Shown one piece after another: positions 8,985 through 19,067 of a DNA stretch of 64,000 nt. Position 1 is the stretch's first letter, and each line of letters opens with the position of its first letter. Both the position numbers and the translations under genes were made by a program. The DNA lies in assembly GCF_001552615.1 (NCBI RefSeq), contig NZ_BCRN01000019.1, positions 27,166 through 91,165 on the forward strand, given 5' to 3'. The notes under the pieces are model-generated. The model made no database searches, was not told the DNA's origin, and was given only the letters and a program-made list of their open reading frames with translations. The DNA comes from Millisia brevis NBRC 105863. Its GTDB lineage: Bacteria; Actinomycetota; Actinomycetes; Mycobacteriales; Mycobacteriaceae.

Positions 8985-9325
8985 ACGTCGCCTCCTCTCG
9001 TGTGTCAGTGCCGGCCGGAAGGACCGAGAAACACGTAACGCCCCGCGCAGACGCGACGGGGCGTGAGAACAGGCGCACGATGCAAGAACACGTACACGGT
9101 TCCCAGTCCTCGTTCCGCCTGCGTGGGCCGTCGAACGTATCGTTCGAACCTTCGATCGTGTACCCGTGAGGCACACGACGACCGACGGTCTTCGGTGGAG
9201 CTTTGGTTGGGTGCTCGCCTCCGGCGGGCTCTCGCATGATCGAGAGGGCCCTGCGCGTGGCGACCGTCAACCAGCATAACCGACGGTCGGGTGCAAACCC
9301 AAACCGCCCGGGGTTCAATCGGGGA
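8985..9325 (-). promoter_or_regulatory. rplJ leader / divergent intergenic region
   Basis: 340 bases between rplJ and the divergent hydrolase at 9326. Next to rplJ is its AGGAGG ribosome binding site (8991-8996). An 8-bp hairpin (9038-9045 with 9057-9064, acgccccg arm, 11-nt loop) lies within what should be the rplJ leader. That fits the L10(L12) autoregulatory leader seen upstream of rplJL in many bacteria, but I cannot confirm the kink-turn by eye. An inverted repeat TCGAAC-N5-GTTCGA lies at 9131-9147. Confidence 0.4.
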
Positions 9326-11371
9326 ATGACCTCTCTGCCGCCGCTCGTCAAGCCGCCGCGGCGTACCCGTCGCGACCCGACCGGCGGCGACGCGGCGCGC
9401 GAATGGCGCGAACTGGTCGACCAACCGCCGATGTACCCGCGGATCAGCATCGAGGCGAACGTCGAGATCCCGATGAGCGACGGGGTGACCATCCGCACCT
9501 ACGTCTGCCGCCCGGCCGACGAATCCGGCCGCCCGATCGATGCCCCGTTCCCGACGGTCGTCAACATCACGCCCTACAACAAGCGGATCATCAAAGCGGT
9601 CGACTCGATCCTCACCGCGCCGATCCTGGGCCCCACGCTGCGGAAGCTGTCGGCGGATGTCGACTTCAGCGGCACCCGGTTCGAGGGCATCACCGAGATC
9701 ACCCGGGTGATCGCCGGCGGCGCGGCCGATCTGCTGACGATCAACCGGCATCTGGTGCGCAGCGGCTATGTGCAGTTGATCGCCGATGCCCGCGGGACCG
9801 GGGCGTCGACCGGCGTCTGGGACATCCTGCACGAACGCGAGCAACTCGACTCGCTCGAGATCATCGAGTGGGCGCGGACCCAACCGTGGAGCAACGGCCG
9901 ACTCGGTATGGCGGGCATCTCCTATTCGGCGATCAACGCCCTGCAGGCCGCCGGGCACCGACCGGCGGGACTGGACGCGATCTTCGCCGTCGAGGGCTCG
10001 GAGAACATCCTGCGCGAGTTGTTCGCGACCGGCGGTATCCCGTCCGGGTTCATCCCGATGTGGATGGCGACGGTCAACGCGTTCAAATGGCTGCCGACCC
10101 TGCCGCCGGGGCGGGCCGGCATCGACTGGCTGCGCGCCCGGCTCTCCTCTCCGGCGACCTCCCTGGGCGAGTTGGCCCGCGGTTACGTCACCGGCGACGA
10201 CTACCGGCTCTACGACGGCACCTTCTTCGACGCGGTCGGCCCACTGGTCGAGCGGATCGATGTGCCGACCTTCCTCTACGGCTGCTGGCACGACGTCTTC
10301 GCCGGCGCCGGGCCGAATCTCTACCGGCGGTTGCGATTGCGCTCCGGCCGCAAGCAGTTGCTGATGGGCGACGGTTACCACGCCAATCCGGGGATCGGCT
10401 TCGGGCAGGACGGCTTCCCGCCGCGCCTGGACGTCCTGGAACGAGCGTGGTTCGACCGGTGGTTGCGCGATATCCCCAATGGGGTCGACACCTACGGCCC
10501 GGTCACCGTCCGCCGACAGGGATCCGGCTGGGTGTCGATGACCACCTACCCCGCTCCCTATACCCGCCAGCGTCGGCTCTTCCTGTCCGCGACGCCGTCC
10601 GGTTCGGCCGACCACGCCCGCCACGACGGCTCCCTGATCGACGCCCCGGAGTACTCGCCCGCGATGCCGATCGATATCCGGCCCGGCCTGCGATCGATCT
10701 TCTCCCGCGACACCACGCAGACCTTCGCCGGTCTGCCGGCGGTCTTCGGCGGGCCGTTCACCTACGACGCGCGCTTCCCGGAGCGCGACGCGCTGACCTT
10801 CTCGACGCCGCCGGTGCCGACCCGCACGGTGATCTCGGGCGGGATGAACCTGCGCCTGAACACCGTCGCCCACGCGCACGAGACGCTGTGGGTGGTCTGG
10901 CTGTGCGACGTCTCCCCCGACGGGTCGTCGCGGCAGATCAGCGACGGCGCCCTGCTCGCCTCCCGGCGGGCCGTCGACGAGGTGCACAGCGAGTACGCTG
11001 CCGACGGCGAGTTCCTCGCGGCCCGCCAGCTGTTGACCCGCGCGGCGCTGCTGCCGGTCGTCCCGGAGGTACCCACCATTCTCGAGATTCCGCTCTTCGC
11101 GACCGACGCCGTCCTCGAACCCGGACACCGGCTGCGGATCGACATCCTGGCGGGCGCCCCGCCGCGATATCTGCCGACGCTGCGCGATCTGGCACGCACC
11201 CGGCTGGCCCGCCAGACGGTCCTGATCGATCGCGAGCAGCCCAGCTTCCTGACCCTGCGGGCGACCGGTTCGCTGGGAGCGCCGGTGGTGTCCCCCGACC
11301 TTCCCGAACTCGACCTTCCCGAACTCGACCTTCCCGAACCGGACGACACCACCACGGAGGTTTCCCTGTGA
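9326..11371 (+). CDS. CocE/NonD-family hydrolase (X-Pro dipeptidyl-peptidase S15-like)
   Basis: 681 residues from ATG 9326; an upstream extension to 9203 would enter the rplJ leader and has no ribosome site. An alpha/beta-hydrolase core with the CocE-type nucleophile motif GISYSA (Ser), the acid in WHDVF and the His in GDGYHANPG makes an esterase or acyl-peptidase catalytic triad. The C-terminal third is the jelly-roll domain of the family (FTYDARFPERDALTF, RLRIDILAGAPPRY). The first residues are not a signal peptide, so the protein is probably cytoplasmic. The tail ends in a three-unit ELDLP repeat encoded by 15-bp direct repeats. The stop overlaps the next start (GTGA), so the two hydrolases form an operon. 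Substrate unknown. Confidence 0.9.
   Translation: MTSLPPLVKPPRRTRRDPTGGDAAREWRELVDQPPMYPRISIEANVEIPMSDGVTIRTYVCRPADESGRPIDAPFPTVVNITPYNKRIIKAVDSILTAPILGPTLRKLSADVDFSGTRFEGITEITRVIAGGAADLLTINRHLVRSGYVQLIADARGTGASTGVWDILHEREQLDSLEIIEWARTQPWSNGRLGMAGISYSAINALQAAGHRPAGLDAIFAVEGSENILRELFATGGIPSGFIPMWMATVNAFKWLPTLPPGRAGIDWLRARLSSPATSLGELARGYVTGDDYRLYDGTFFDAVGPLVERIDVPTFLYGCWHDVFAGAGPNLYRRLRLRSGRKQLLMGDGYHANPGIGFGQDGFPPRLDVLERAWFDRWLRDIPNGVDTYGPVTVRRQGSGWVSMTTYPAPYTRQRRLFLSATPSGSADHARHDGSLIDAPEYSPAMPIDIRPGLRSIFSRDTTQTFAGLPAVFGGPFTYDARFPERDALTFSTPPVPTRTVISGGMNLRLNTVAHAHETLWVVWLCDVSPDGSSRQISDGALLASRRAVDEVHSEYAADGEFLAARQLLTRAALLPVVPEVPTILEIPLFATDAVLEPGHRLRIDILAGAPPRYLPTLRDLARTRLARQTVLIDREQPSFLTLRATGSLGAPVVSPDLPELDLPELDLPEPDDTTTEVSL
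11297..11341 (+). repeat. Three tandem 15-bp repeats in a coding tail
   Basis: Unit gaccttcccgaactc at 11297, 11312 and 11327 (the third unit diverges at its last two bases). It encodes repeated DLPEL in the C-terminus of the CocE-type hydrolase. Units are a multiple of three, so copy changes would keep the frame. Confidence 0.85.
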
Positions 11372-12285
11372 CCATCGACATCACCGAACCGTTGTCCGGG
11401 GTGGCGAAGGTCGGCGAGATCGAGCTGGCCTGGCAGCAATTCGGCGACCCGGACGCGCCGCCGATCGTGCTGATCATGGGCTTCGGCGCGCAGTCGGTGC
11501 GCTGGCCGGACACCTTCTGCCGACGCCTCGCGGACCCCGGGTATCGGGTGATCCGTTTCGACAATCGCGATATCGGTCTGTCGACGATCCTCGACGGGGT
11601 GCGCGCGCCGATGCTCGATCCCGCTCGTATGGCGCGGCATTGGCTGGGTCTGCCCAGTCCGGCGCCGTACACGCTGGCCGATATGGCCGACGACACCGTG
11701 GGCCTGTTCGACGCGCTCGACCTCGATCGGGTGCACCTGATCGGCGAATCGATGGGCGGCATGATCGCGCAGATCGTCGCGGCGGAGCACCCGGAGCGCA
11801 TCCGGTCGTTGGGGATCGTGCACTCCTCGACCCTGCAGCCGTTCCTGCCGCCGCCGCGGCCGGCCGCGATCCGCGCGATGACCACCGGGCCGACCGACCC
11901 GAGCGATCCGGAGTCGATCCTTCACCAGGGTGCACGCGCGACGATGGTGATCGGCAGCCCCGGCTTTCCGCGGCCGTACGAGGAGCACCTGGAGGTGGCC
12001 CGCGCCTCGTACGAGCGCTCGTACCATCCGGCCGGCATCATCCGACAGCTCGCGGCGCTGACCGGGGCGGGCAGCCTGCTCCCCCACAGCCGTCGCATCT
12101 CCGCTCCGACGGTCGTGCTGCACGGCAAGGCCGACCCGTTGGTGCCGATCGCTTGCGGCCGCGCGGTCGCCCGGGCGATTCCGGACGCCCGTCTGGTGAC
12201 GATCCCCGGCTGGGGCCACGATCTGCCCGAGCCGTTGCATCGGCGCCTGACCGACGAGCTGCTGACCGTCATCACCCCGGCATAG
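11368..12285 (+). CDS. Alpha/beta-fold hydrolase
   Basis: 305 residues. GTG at 11368 is preceded by GGAGG (11356-11360) and overlaps the previous stop as GTGA. The fold shows an oxyanion motif VLIMGFGAQ near 37, the nucleophile elbow GESMGG near 130, the acid in LHGKADPLVP and the His in GWGHDLPE near the end: a complete Ser-Asp-His triad. The sequence resembles the esterase/lipase group that actinobacteria encode in many copies. It is co-transcribed with the CocE-type enzyme upstream, suggesting the two act on related esters or amides. The substrate is not inferable. Confidence 0.92.
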   Translation: MTIDITEPLSGVAKVGEIELAWQQFGDPDAPPIVLIMGFGAQSVRWPDTFCRRLADPGYRVIRFDNRDIGLSTILDGVRAPMLDPARMARHWLGLPSPAPYTLADMADDTVGLFDALDLDRVHLIGESMGGMIAQIVAAEHPERIRSLGIVHSSTLQPFLPPPRPAAIRAMTTGPTDPSDPESILHQGARATMVIGSPGFPRPYEEHLEVARASYERSYHPAGIIRQLAALTGAGSLLPHSRRISAPTVVLHGKADPLVPIACGRAVARAIPDARLVTIPGWGHDLPEPLHRRLTDELLTVITPA

Positions 12286-12316
12286 CCGCGCCGGCCGGGC
12301 GGCGCCGTCGGCCGGC

Positions 12317-12916
12317 TCAGCCGACGGTCGCGCGCAGAAAGTCGAGCACCCGGGCGGTCACCCGCCGCTCGATCGGCTCGTGGAACAGGTCGTGCCCGGC
12401 GTCGGGGAAGACCTCGACAGCGACGGCCCGATCGCCGATCGCGTCCAGCAGCGGATCGAGCGGCGTCATGCGATCGTCGGCGCCGTGCACGAACAGCGTC
12501 GGCAGCGCGGTCAATCGGTCGAGCGCCTCGGGGCCGACCGCCTTGGCGGGCGTTCCGCACAGGATCGCCGCCTCCCAGGTCCCGCCGGTCGCGACATCCG
12601 CGATCACCGTCGCCGCACCCAGTGAATGCCCCAGCACCGCCCGCGGCCGGCCGAGGGTGCCGGCCAACAGCCGCAGGTCGCCCGCCGATACCGATGGGTC
12701 GGGTCGCTCGGTATCGCCCTCGCTCAGCCCGTGGCCCGCCAGGTCCAGCCCGTGGACCGCGATACCGGCGCCGGTCAGCCGCCGGGCGACGTGGTGATAG
12801 AGGGCGCTGTGCTGGCCGCGGCCGTGCACGATCACCAGATCGCACCACGCCGGGGTCGTCCCGGCCGGCCACGAGCGATAGTGCACCTGACCGGTGCTCC
12901 CCGGGTAGAACGGCAT
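12317..12916 (-). CDS. Alpha/beta-fold hydrolase (serine aminopeptidase/monoglyceride-lipase-like)
   Basis: 199 residues from ATG 12916 (MPFYPGSTG); longer frames would run through the divergent promoter. Motifs: VIVHGRGQHSALYHHVARRL cap start, nucleophile GHSLGA at about 100, acid in FVHGADDRMTPL and His in AGHDLFHEP. The order and the short size fit the lysophospholipase/monoglyceride-lipase branch (hydrolase_4). It converges with the hydrolase at 11368-12285 and is divergent from the gene at 12972. Cytoplasmic; substrate unknown. Confidence 0.9.
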   Translation of the reverse strand: MPFYPGSTGQVHYRSWPAGTTPAWCDLVIVHGRGQHSALYHHVARRLTGAGIAVHGLDLAGHGLSEGDTERPDPSVSAGDLRLLAGTLGRPRAVLGHSLGAATVIADVATGGTWEAAILCGTPAKAVGPEALDRLTALPTLFVHGADDRMTPLDPLLDAIGDRAVAVEVFPDAGHDLFHEPIERRVTARVLDFLRATVG

Positions 12917-12958
12917 GCCCCGAGTGTCACACCGCCCACCGCTCGGCGCGACCTCGGG

Positions 12959-12964
12959 TACATT
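12959..12964 (+). promoter_or_regulatory. -10 hexamer TACATT, leaderless-type start
   Basis: TACATT ends 7 bases before the ATG at 12972, the spacing expected when transcription begins at the start codon itself. No Shine-Dalgarno sequence is present. No -35 element is obvious. Confidence 0.45.
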
Positions 12965-12971
12965 TACGAAC

Positions 12972-13568
12972 ATGACTACTAGAACGTCTATTCTAAATCG
13001 CGCGGGCTGGACAACGATCACCCCGCCGACGCTGATCAACGTCCATCGCCGCCGCGTCGAGGTCCCCGAGGCCGCTCGGCAACTCCTTCGGCAGGTCCAC
13101 CTCCCCGAGTCCGGGGTATGGCCGACCGACGGCTGGCCGCCGCTGATCCTCGATCGTGGTCTCGAGCCGGGCTCGACCGGCGGGCACGGACCGATCCGCT
13201 ATGCGGTGGCCCGGGTCGACCCCGATCGGCTGCGCTTCGTCTTCTCCCCCGCGTCCGGTATCGACGGCTTCCACGAATTTCGGGTCGACGAGATTCGGGG
13301 CGGGCAGTTTCGGGGCGGACAGGACGGGGACGGCGCCGAGTTGGTCCACGAACTGCGCATCGAGGGACCCACCCGCTTCCTGCGCGCGGCGATCATCCCG
13401 CTGCACGATGCGCTGATCGAGGACCTGCTGGACAACGTCGACGCCCTGTTGACCGGCGCGCCGCCGCCGAGGCGCCGCTGGTCGCTACGCGTCCGCGTCC
13501 TGCGCCGCTTCCTCGAGGTCACCCAAACACGAAACCGGCGGGCCACCGGAAGCAGCGCTTCCCGGTGA
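12972..13568 (+). CDS. Conserved hypothetical protein
   Basis: 198 residues; I do not recognise the family with certainty. The layout (RYAVARVDPDRLRFVF, GFHEFRVDEI, ELVHELRIEGPTRFLRAAIIPLHDALIEDLLDNV) resembles SRPBCC/START-like lipid- or ligand-binding proteins, which is inference. The C-terminal 40 residues are Arg-rich and probably disordered. The first eight codons (ACT, AGA, ATT, CTA, AAT and others) are unusually AT-rich for this genome, but no other start fits. The stop lies inside the hairpin that serves as terminator for rplA from the other side. Confidence 0.75.
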   Translation: MTTRTSILNRAGWTTITPPTLINVHRRRVEVPEAARQLLRQVHLPESGVWPTDGWPPLILDRGLEPGSTGGHGPIRYAVARVDPDRLRFVFSPASGIDGFHEFRVDEIRGGQFRGGQDGDGAELVHELRIEGPTRFLRAAIIPLHDALIEDLLDNVDALLTGAPPPRRRWSLRVRVLRRFLEVTQTRNRRATGSSASR

Positions 13569-13578
13569 CCCGCCGGTT
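13533..13578 (-). terminator. Terminator between convergent genes (rplKA end)
   Basis: Stem of a 10-bp outer arm (13533-13542 with 13569-13578, aaccggcggg) plus an inner arm of 6 bp or more. On the minus strand a T-rich stretch follows (TTTCGTGTTT). It lies 45 bases after rplA and contains the stop of the gene on the plus strand, so it may serve both. Confidence 0.6.
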
Positions 13579-13622
13579 CGTTGATCGGGGTCCTGGTCGT
13601 CAGGCCCTCGCTACCGAGGTCG

Positions 13623-14342
13623 TCAGACCGCGGCCTCATCCTCGAGAAGGTTGCGCGTCCGGTTCGGATCCACCGGGATGCCCGGTCCGGTGGTCGTCGT
13701 GAACGTGATCTTCTTCAGGTAGCGGCCCTTGGCCGTCGACGGCTTCGCACGCAGGATCTCGTCCAGCGCGGCAGCGTAGTTCTCCACCAGCTTGGCGTCG
13801 TCGAAGGACGCCTTGCCGATGACGAAGTGCAGGTTGGCCTGCTTGTCGACGCGGAAGTTGATCTTTCCGCCCTTGATGTCGCTGACCGCCTTGGTGACGT
13901 CGGGCGTCACGGTGCCGGTCTTCGGGTTCGGCATGAGACCACGCGGGCCCAGGACGCGCGCGATGCGGCCGACCTTGGCCATCTGGTCCGGGGTGGCGAT
14001 CGCGGCGTCGAAGTCGAGCCAGCCGCCCTGGATGCGCTCGATCAGATCCTCCGCGCCCACGACGTCGGCGCCGGCGGCCTCGGCCTCTGCGGCCTTCTCG
14101 CCCACCGCGAAGACGATGACGCGAGCGGTCTTACCGGTGCCGTTGGGGAGGTTGACGGTGCCGCGCACCATCTGGTCGGCCTTGCGGGGATCGACGCCCA
14201 GGCGCAGAGCGACCTCGACGGTGGCGTCGAACTTGCTCGACGCGGTCTCCTTGGCCAAGCGGGTGGCCTCGAGCGGCGAGTAGAGCTGATCGAAGTCGAT
14301 CTTCTCGGCCGCGGCCAGGTATGCCTTGCTGCGTTTTGCCAT
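13623..14342 (-). CDS. rplA: 50S ribosomal protein L1
   Basis: 239 residues; builds the mobile L1 stalk on 23S rRNA at the E site. Family landmarks are clear: [29 protein letters not shown] near 45-72, [12 protein letters not shown] near 137 and a C-terminal [17 protein letters not shown] 14342 has AAGGA 10 nt upstream. It is the second gene of the rplK-rplA operon, which it probably controls by binding its own mRNA. Confidence 0.98.
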   Translation of the reverse strand: MAKRSKAYLAAAEKIDFDQLYSPLEATRLAKETASSKFDATVEVALRLGVDPRKADQMVRGTVNLPNGTGKTARVIVFAVGEKAAEAEAAGADVVGAEDLIERIQGGWLDFDAAIATPDQMAKVGRIARVLGPRGLMPNPKTGTVTPDVTKAVSDIKGGKINFRVDKQANLHFVIGKASFDDAKLVENYAAALDEILRAKPSTAKGRYLKKITFTTTTGPGIPVDPNRTRNLLEDEAAV

Positions 14343-14417
14343 GATGTGCTGTTCCTTCTATCGGTTCAGATGTGGTTCGCGGGCCTGGCCGGCCCTTCCA
14401 CGTGAGCTCGAAAGAGC

Positions 14418-14852
14418 TCAGCCCTCGACGGTGATACCCATCGAACGGGCGGTGCCGGCGATGATCTTCGCGGCAGCCTCGACGTCGTTCGCGTTGAGGT
14501 CTTCCTGCTTCGTCTTCGCGATCTCGCGCACCTGATCCATGGTCACCTTGGCGACCTTGGTCTTGTGCGGCTCGCCGGAGCCCTTCTGCACACCCGCGGC
14601 CTTCAGCAGCAGCTTCGCCGCCGGCGGGGTCTTGAGCTTGAAGTCGAACGAGCGATCCTCGTAGACGGAGATCTCCACCGGGATGACGTTGCCGCGCTGC
14701 GACTCGGTCGCGGCGTTGTACGCCTTGCAGAACTCCATGATGTTGACGCCGTGCTGGCCCAGCGCGGGGCCGACCGGCGGTGCCGGGTTGGCTTGCCCGG
14801 CCTGGATCTGAAGTTTGATCAGACCCGCGAGCTTCTTCTTCTTGGGGGGCAT
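14418..14852 (-). CDS. rplK: 50S ribosomal protein L11
   Basis: 144 residues. It binds the GTPase-associated 23S rRNA region and takes part in stringent-response signalling and thiopeptide sensitivity. The N-terminal domain contains [24 protein letters not shown] (positions 13-36), including the conserved proline loop. The C-terminal rRNA-binding domain contains [12 protein letters not shown]. It precedes rplA by 75 nt and follows nusG, the standard nusG-rplK-rplA order. Confidence 0.98.
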
Positions 14853-14960
14853 CTTGCTTCCTTGTATCGGTGTATTTTCCTGCGGATATCAACAACCGGG
14901 GGACCCGATTCGTTCCGCAAGTCTGTGGGGCCGCGTCCGCGACCCGCTCGACCGGACCGA

Positions 14961-16286
<1,326 letters not shown>

Positions 16287-16346
16287 TCATTCCTCCCAAC
16301 CGTTGCGGCCCACCGGTGGGAATCCGCTCGATGTCTTCTTCCGGTG

Positions 16347-16419
<73 letters not shown>

Positions 16420-16601
16420 TCGGCCGGTTGGCCGATCCGAGCCGATCAGGACCGACCCTTCGGGCCGATCCGAGGGATCGGTGACATAAATCCGCGCGCC
16501 GTCGCCGAGTATTCGGAGAGCGGCGCGCAGCACAAACAATGCCGCCTGATCAAGCTCGGAAGTTCAGTGTACGTCACGACTGCGTCGGGACCGAAATCCG
16601 G

Positions 16602-17027
16602 TCAGGGCAACCGTACGCCGGCGGTGGCACGACCGAAAATCCGCTTGCCGTCGGACGTCGCGGTGATCGCGATCGTGGCGACTCGCGTCTCCTCGTCGAT
16701 CGACTTGACCTTACCGCTGAAGGTCACCACCGCGGGCCGATCCGCGGGCACGACAACCATGCTGGTGAACCGCACGTTGTACGACACCACGCGGCCGGGA
16801 TCGCCGGCCCAATCGGTGACGAAGCCCGCGCCGAGACCCATGGTCAACATGCCGTGCGCGACCACGCCGGGAAGCCCGGCGAGCGCGGCGATGTGGTCGG
16901 AATAGTGGATCGGGTTGGGATCGCCGGCCGCGCCGGCGTAGTTCACCAGGTCCCCACGGGTGATCGGCATGTCGACGGCGGGCAGCTCCCCACCGACGAC
17001 AACCTCACGGAGGTCAGAGGCCGCCAT
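16602..17027 (-). CDS. hadB: (3R)-hydroxyacyl-ACP dehydratase subunit HadB
   Basis: 141 residues, MaoC/hotdog fold. It is the catalytic subunit of the FAS-II dehydratase that removes water from 3-hydroxyacyl-ACP during meromycolate elongation. The hydratase-2 motif DPNPIHYSD places the catalytic pair at D36 and H41, the same numbering as M. tuberculosis HadB. VAHGMLTMGLG supplies the backbone contacts. It overlaps hadA by 14 nt and needs HadA as partner. No hadC follows; the next gene on this strand is trpT. Confidence 0.96.
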   Translation of the reverse strand: MAASDLREVVVGGELPAVDMPITRGDLVNYAGAAGDPNPIHYSDHIAALAGLPGVVAHGMLTMGLGAGFVTDWAGDPGRVVSYNVRFTSMVVVPADRPAVVTFSGKVKSIDEETRVATIAITATSDGKRIFGRATAGVRLP

Positions 17028-17571
17028 ACATCATCACACCCTCCACGGCCTCGAGCAGCTCGGCATTCGACTCGCCGTCGGTGCGCGCGGCCAGGGTGGT
17101 GACCGTGGTCATCACCGCTTCGCCGGTGCGCTCGTCGTAGACGTCGTTGCGGGTCACCAACAGGTCGCTGCCGGCCAGCTGCCGGAACGACTCGAAGGTC
17201 ACGTCGAAAACCAGTCGATCACCGGCCACCACGGGTCGGTGAAATTCGAGCTGTTGATCGGTCTGCAGCACCTGACTGAGGTCGTAGACCGCGATGACCT
17301 CCTCGAACAGCTTGCGCTGCGCGAGGCCACCCATGATCGCGACCATCGTCGGCGGAGCGACGATCGCCTCGTGTCCGAGGTCGGCCGCGGCCTGCTCATC
17401 CCAATGCGCGGGATGGTAGGCGCGGACGGCGCGAGCGAACTGACGGATCGACTCGGCGCCGACCTCGTACACACTCTCCGAACGGTAGTGATGTCCGACC
17501 ACCGCGCGGACCGCTTCGGCCCGGGAGGCCGCCGTATCCGCGGGGGCGTTGTCGAGAGCGCTATCGGTCAC
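17014..17571 (-). CDS. hadA: (3R)-hydroxyacyl-ACP dehydratase subunit HadA
   Basis: Non-catalytic, substrate-binding hotdog subunit that pairs with HadB. Core landmarks are HHYRSESVYEVGAESIRQFARAV, AIVAPPTMVAIMG and LEFHRPVVAGDRLVFDV. The frame is open up to GTG 17628, which overlaps rpmG. GTG 17571 gives 185 residues and no overlap. M. tuberculosis HadA has 158, so even this leaves about 25 extra N-terminal residues (SALDNAPADTAASRAE), probably disordered. The start choice is uncertain. Confidence 0.92.
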   Translation of the reverse strand: MTDSALDNAPADTAASRAEAVRAVVGHHYRSESVYEVGAESIRQFARAVRAYHPAHWDEQAAADLGHEAIVAPPTMVAIMGGLAQRKLFEEVIAVYDLSQVLQTDQQLEFHRPVVAGDRLVFDVTFESFRQLAGSDLLVTRNDVYDERTGEAVMTTVTTLAARTDGESNAELLEAVEGVMMYGGL

Positions 17572-17605
17572 CGGAGAAAGTCCACTCGTCGCCGACGAAC
17601 CAGAA

Positions 17606-17773
17606 TCAGCGGGTTTCCCGGTGGCCACGGTGCGTGCCGCAGTTCGGGCAGAACTTCTTCAGTTCCAGCCGATCGGGGTCGTTGCGCCGATTCTTCTTGG
17701 TGATGTAATTGCGATGCTTGCAGACCTCGCACGCCAAGGTGATCTTGGGGCGAACGTCGGTTGACGAAGCCAT
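17606..17773 (-). CDS. rpmG: 50S ribosomal protein L33
   Basis: 55 residues, [20 protein letters not shown] to the C-terminal HRGHRETR. Two CxxC pairs (CEVC at 15-18, CPNC at 42-45) make the zinc-ribbon form, so expression of a zinc-free paralogue elsewhere under zinc starvation is plausible (family knowledge). It sits between tRNA-Met and hadA on the minus strand, the same order as in M. tuberculosis. Confidence 0.97.
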   Translation of the reverse strand: MASSTDVRPKITLACEVCKHRNYITKKNRRNDPDRLELKKFCPNCGTHRGHRETR

Positions 17774-17977
17774 CCCAGGTGCCTACTTTCCATGTCCCTG
17801 CGGCCGGATGCGCCGGCGGCCGCCTCCGGTTGTTCCCGGACCTGCCCGAGACCAACGATGGAGAACGCCGCGGTGTTCCCGTCGGAATGGTGTTTCGGCC
17901 GGGGACAGTCGGGCGTCGCTCCGAGGGCTGCGTGTGTTACCCGACGACGAACACCTCGACGCACCGACAACCGTGAG

Positions 17978-18050
17978 TAGCGGTGACCGGACTCGAACCG
18001 GCGACGCAACGATTATGAGTCGTTTGCTCTACCAACTGAGCTACACCGCC
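17978..18050 (-). tRNA. metT: tRNA-Met (anticodon CAT)
   Basis: 73 nt. Acceptor GGCGGTG pairs with CACCGCT (first pair G-U). Anticodon arm AACGA-CTCATAA-TCGTT and T-arm CCGGTTCGAGTCCGG are clear. The A-A discriminator region and lack of a C1-A72 mismatch signature favour the elongator rather than the initiator. Confidence 0.93.
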
Positions 18051-18088
18051 CTGGTGTCGATCCTCGGGATCGACCCGCGAACCCTCCG

Positions 18089-18161
18089 AGCCCCCTAACG
18101 GAATCGAACCGTTGACCTTTTCCTTACCATGGAAACGCTCTGCCGACTGAGCTAAGGGGGC
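18089..18161 (-). tRNA. thrT: tRNA-Thr (anticodon GGT)
   Basis: 73 nt. Acceptor GCCCCCT/AGGGGGC, anticodon arm TTTCC-ATGGTAA-GGAAA and T-arm ACGGTTCGATTCCGT. It lies 38 nt upstream of tRNA-Met on the same strand, probably one transcript. Confidence 0.96.
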
Positions 18162-18317
18162 GTGGCCGGTGGGTGCTTCGAGCACCCTTGGGCCTCCAGA
18201 AGAGTACACACCCGGCCCGGTCGGAACCAAATCCGGTGGTCCGGGGGCGGAACCCTCCGTCGACAACAACGGCCCCCGAGCCGCGTTACCGCTGATCGAG
18301 GGCCGTTGCCGGCGATG

Positions 18318-18400
18318 TGGCAGGTGTAGGATTCGAACCTACGTAGGCGTAAGCCGACGGATTTACAGTCCGCTCCCATTGGCCGCTCGGGCAACCTGCC
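18318..18400 (-). tRNA. tyrT: tRNA-Tyr (anticodon GTA)
   Basis: 83 nt class II tRNA with a long variable arm (CGTCGGCTTACGCC region). Acceptor GGCAGGT/ACCTGCC, discriminator A, anticodon arm CGGAC-TGTAAAT-CCG and T-arm TAGGTTCGAATCCTA. Confidence 0.96.
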
Positions 18401-18567
18401 GTGCGCTGCTGCGCGCCTAGCAGAATACAACCACACCACCCCGGCGATGCAAACCGCCTGCACCGAGGCCCTTTTGCGGCCTCGAGGAGCCGAGCTTTCC
18501 GGCTTCCCCCGACGGTCCGGTAGGTTGATACGACGCCAACAGCTTGCTTCAGCCTCGAGGAGTCCGG

Positions 18568-19059
18568 GTGGCCGATTCGTCGTTCGATGTCGTCAGCAAG
18601 GTCGACCGACAGGAGGTCGACAACGCGCTCAATCAGACCGTCAAGGAGTTGGGCACCCGCTACGACTTCCGCGGGACCGATGCCGCCATCGAGTGGTCCG
18701 GCCAGGAGACGATCGTCCTGACGGCCAACAGCGAGGAGCGGGTCACCGCCGCGCTCGAGGTCTTCAAGGAGAAGCTGATCCGACGGGACATCTCGCTCAA
18801 GGCGTTCGACGCCGGCGATCCCGCATCCTCCGGCAAGTCGTACAAGATCACCGGCTCGCTGGTCGAGGGCATCACCTCGGAGAACGCGAAGAAGATCGCC
18901 AAGAAGATCCGCGACGAGGGCCCCAAGGGCGTCAAGGCGCAGATCCAGGGCGACGAGCTGCGGGTCAGCAGCAAGAAGCGCGACGATCTGCAGGCGGTGA
19001 TCTCGCTGCTCAAGAACGACGATTTCGGGATCGCCCTGCAGTTCGTCAACTACCGCTGA
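18568..19059 (+). CDS. YajQ family nucleotide-binding protein
   Basis: 163 residues from GTG 18568 with GAGGAG 5 nt upstream; length equals the usual YajQ size. Two ferredoxin-like halves: [19 protein letters not shown] at the N-terminus and the family signature GLKDAKxIAKKIK-type segment [34 protein letters not shown] at about 105-138. Members bind nucleotides (cyclic-di-GMP in Xanthomonas); the role in actinobacteria is not established. Orthologous position next to htpX/menJ-region genes is kept. Confidence 0.95.
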   Translation: MADSSFDVVSKVDRQEVDNALNQTVKELGTRYDFRGTDAAIEWSGQETIVLTANSEERVTAALEVFKEKLIRRDISLKAFDAGDPASSGKSYKITGSLVEGITSENAKKIAKKIRDEGPKGVKAQIQGDELRVSSKKRDDLQAVISLLKNDDFGIALQFVNYR

Positions 19060-19067
19060 GCCGCTCG

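Noticed and set aside
9131..9147. TCGAAC-N5-GTTCGA resembling a LexA box between rplJ and the CocE-type gene
   Set aside because: The spacer is 5 nt rather than the 4 of the mycobacterial SOS box, and SOS control of rplJL would be unexpected. I list it only as an inverted repeat.
11297..11341. Tandem repeat as CRISPR or mobile-element remnant
   Set aside because: Only three 15-bp units inside a coding tail, no spacers, no inverted terminal repeats.
12980..12995. TAGAA-N6-TTCTA resembling a KstR operator (TNNAAC-N2-GTTNNA)
   Set aside because: The spacing and half sites do not match, and no sterol genes are nearby.
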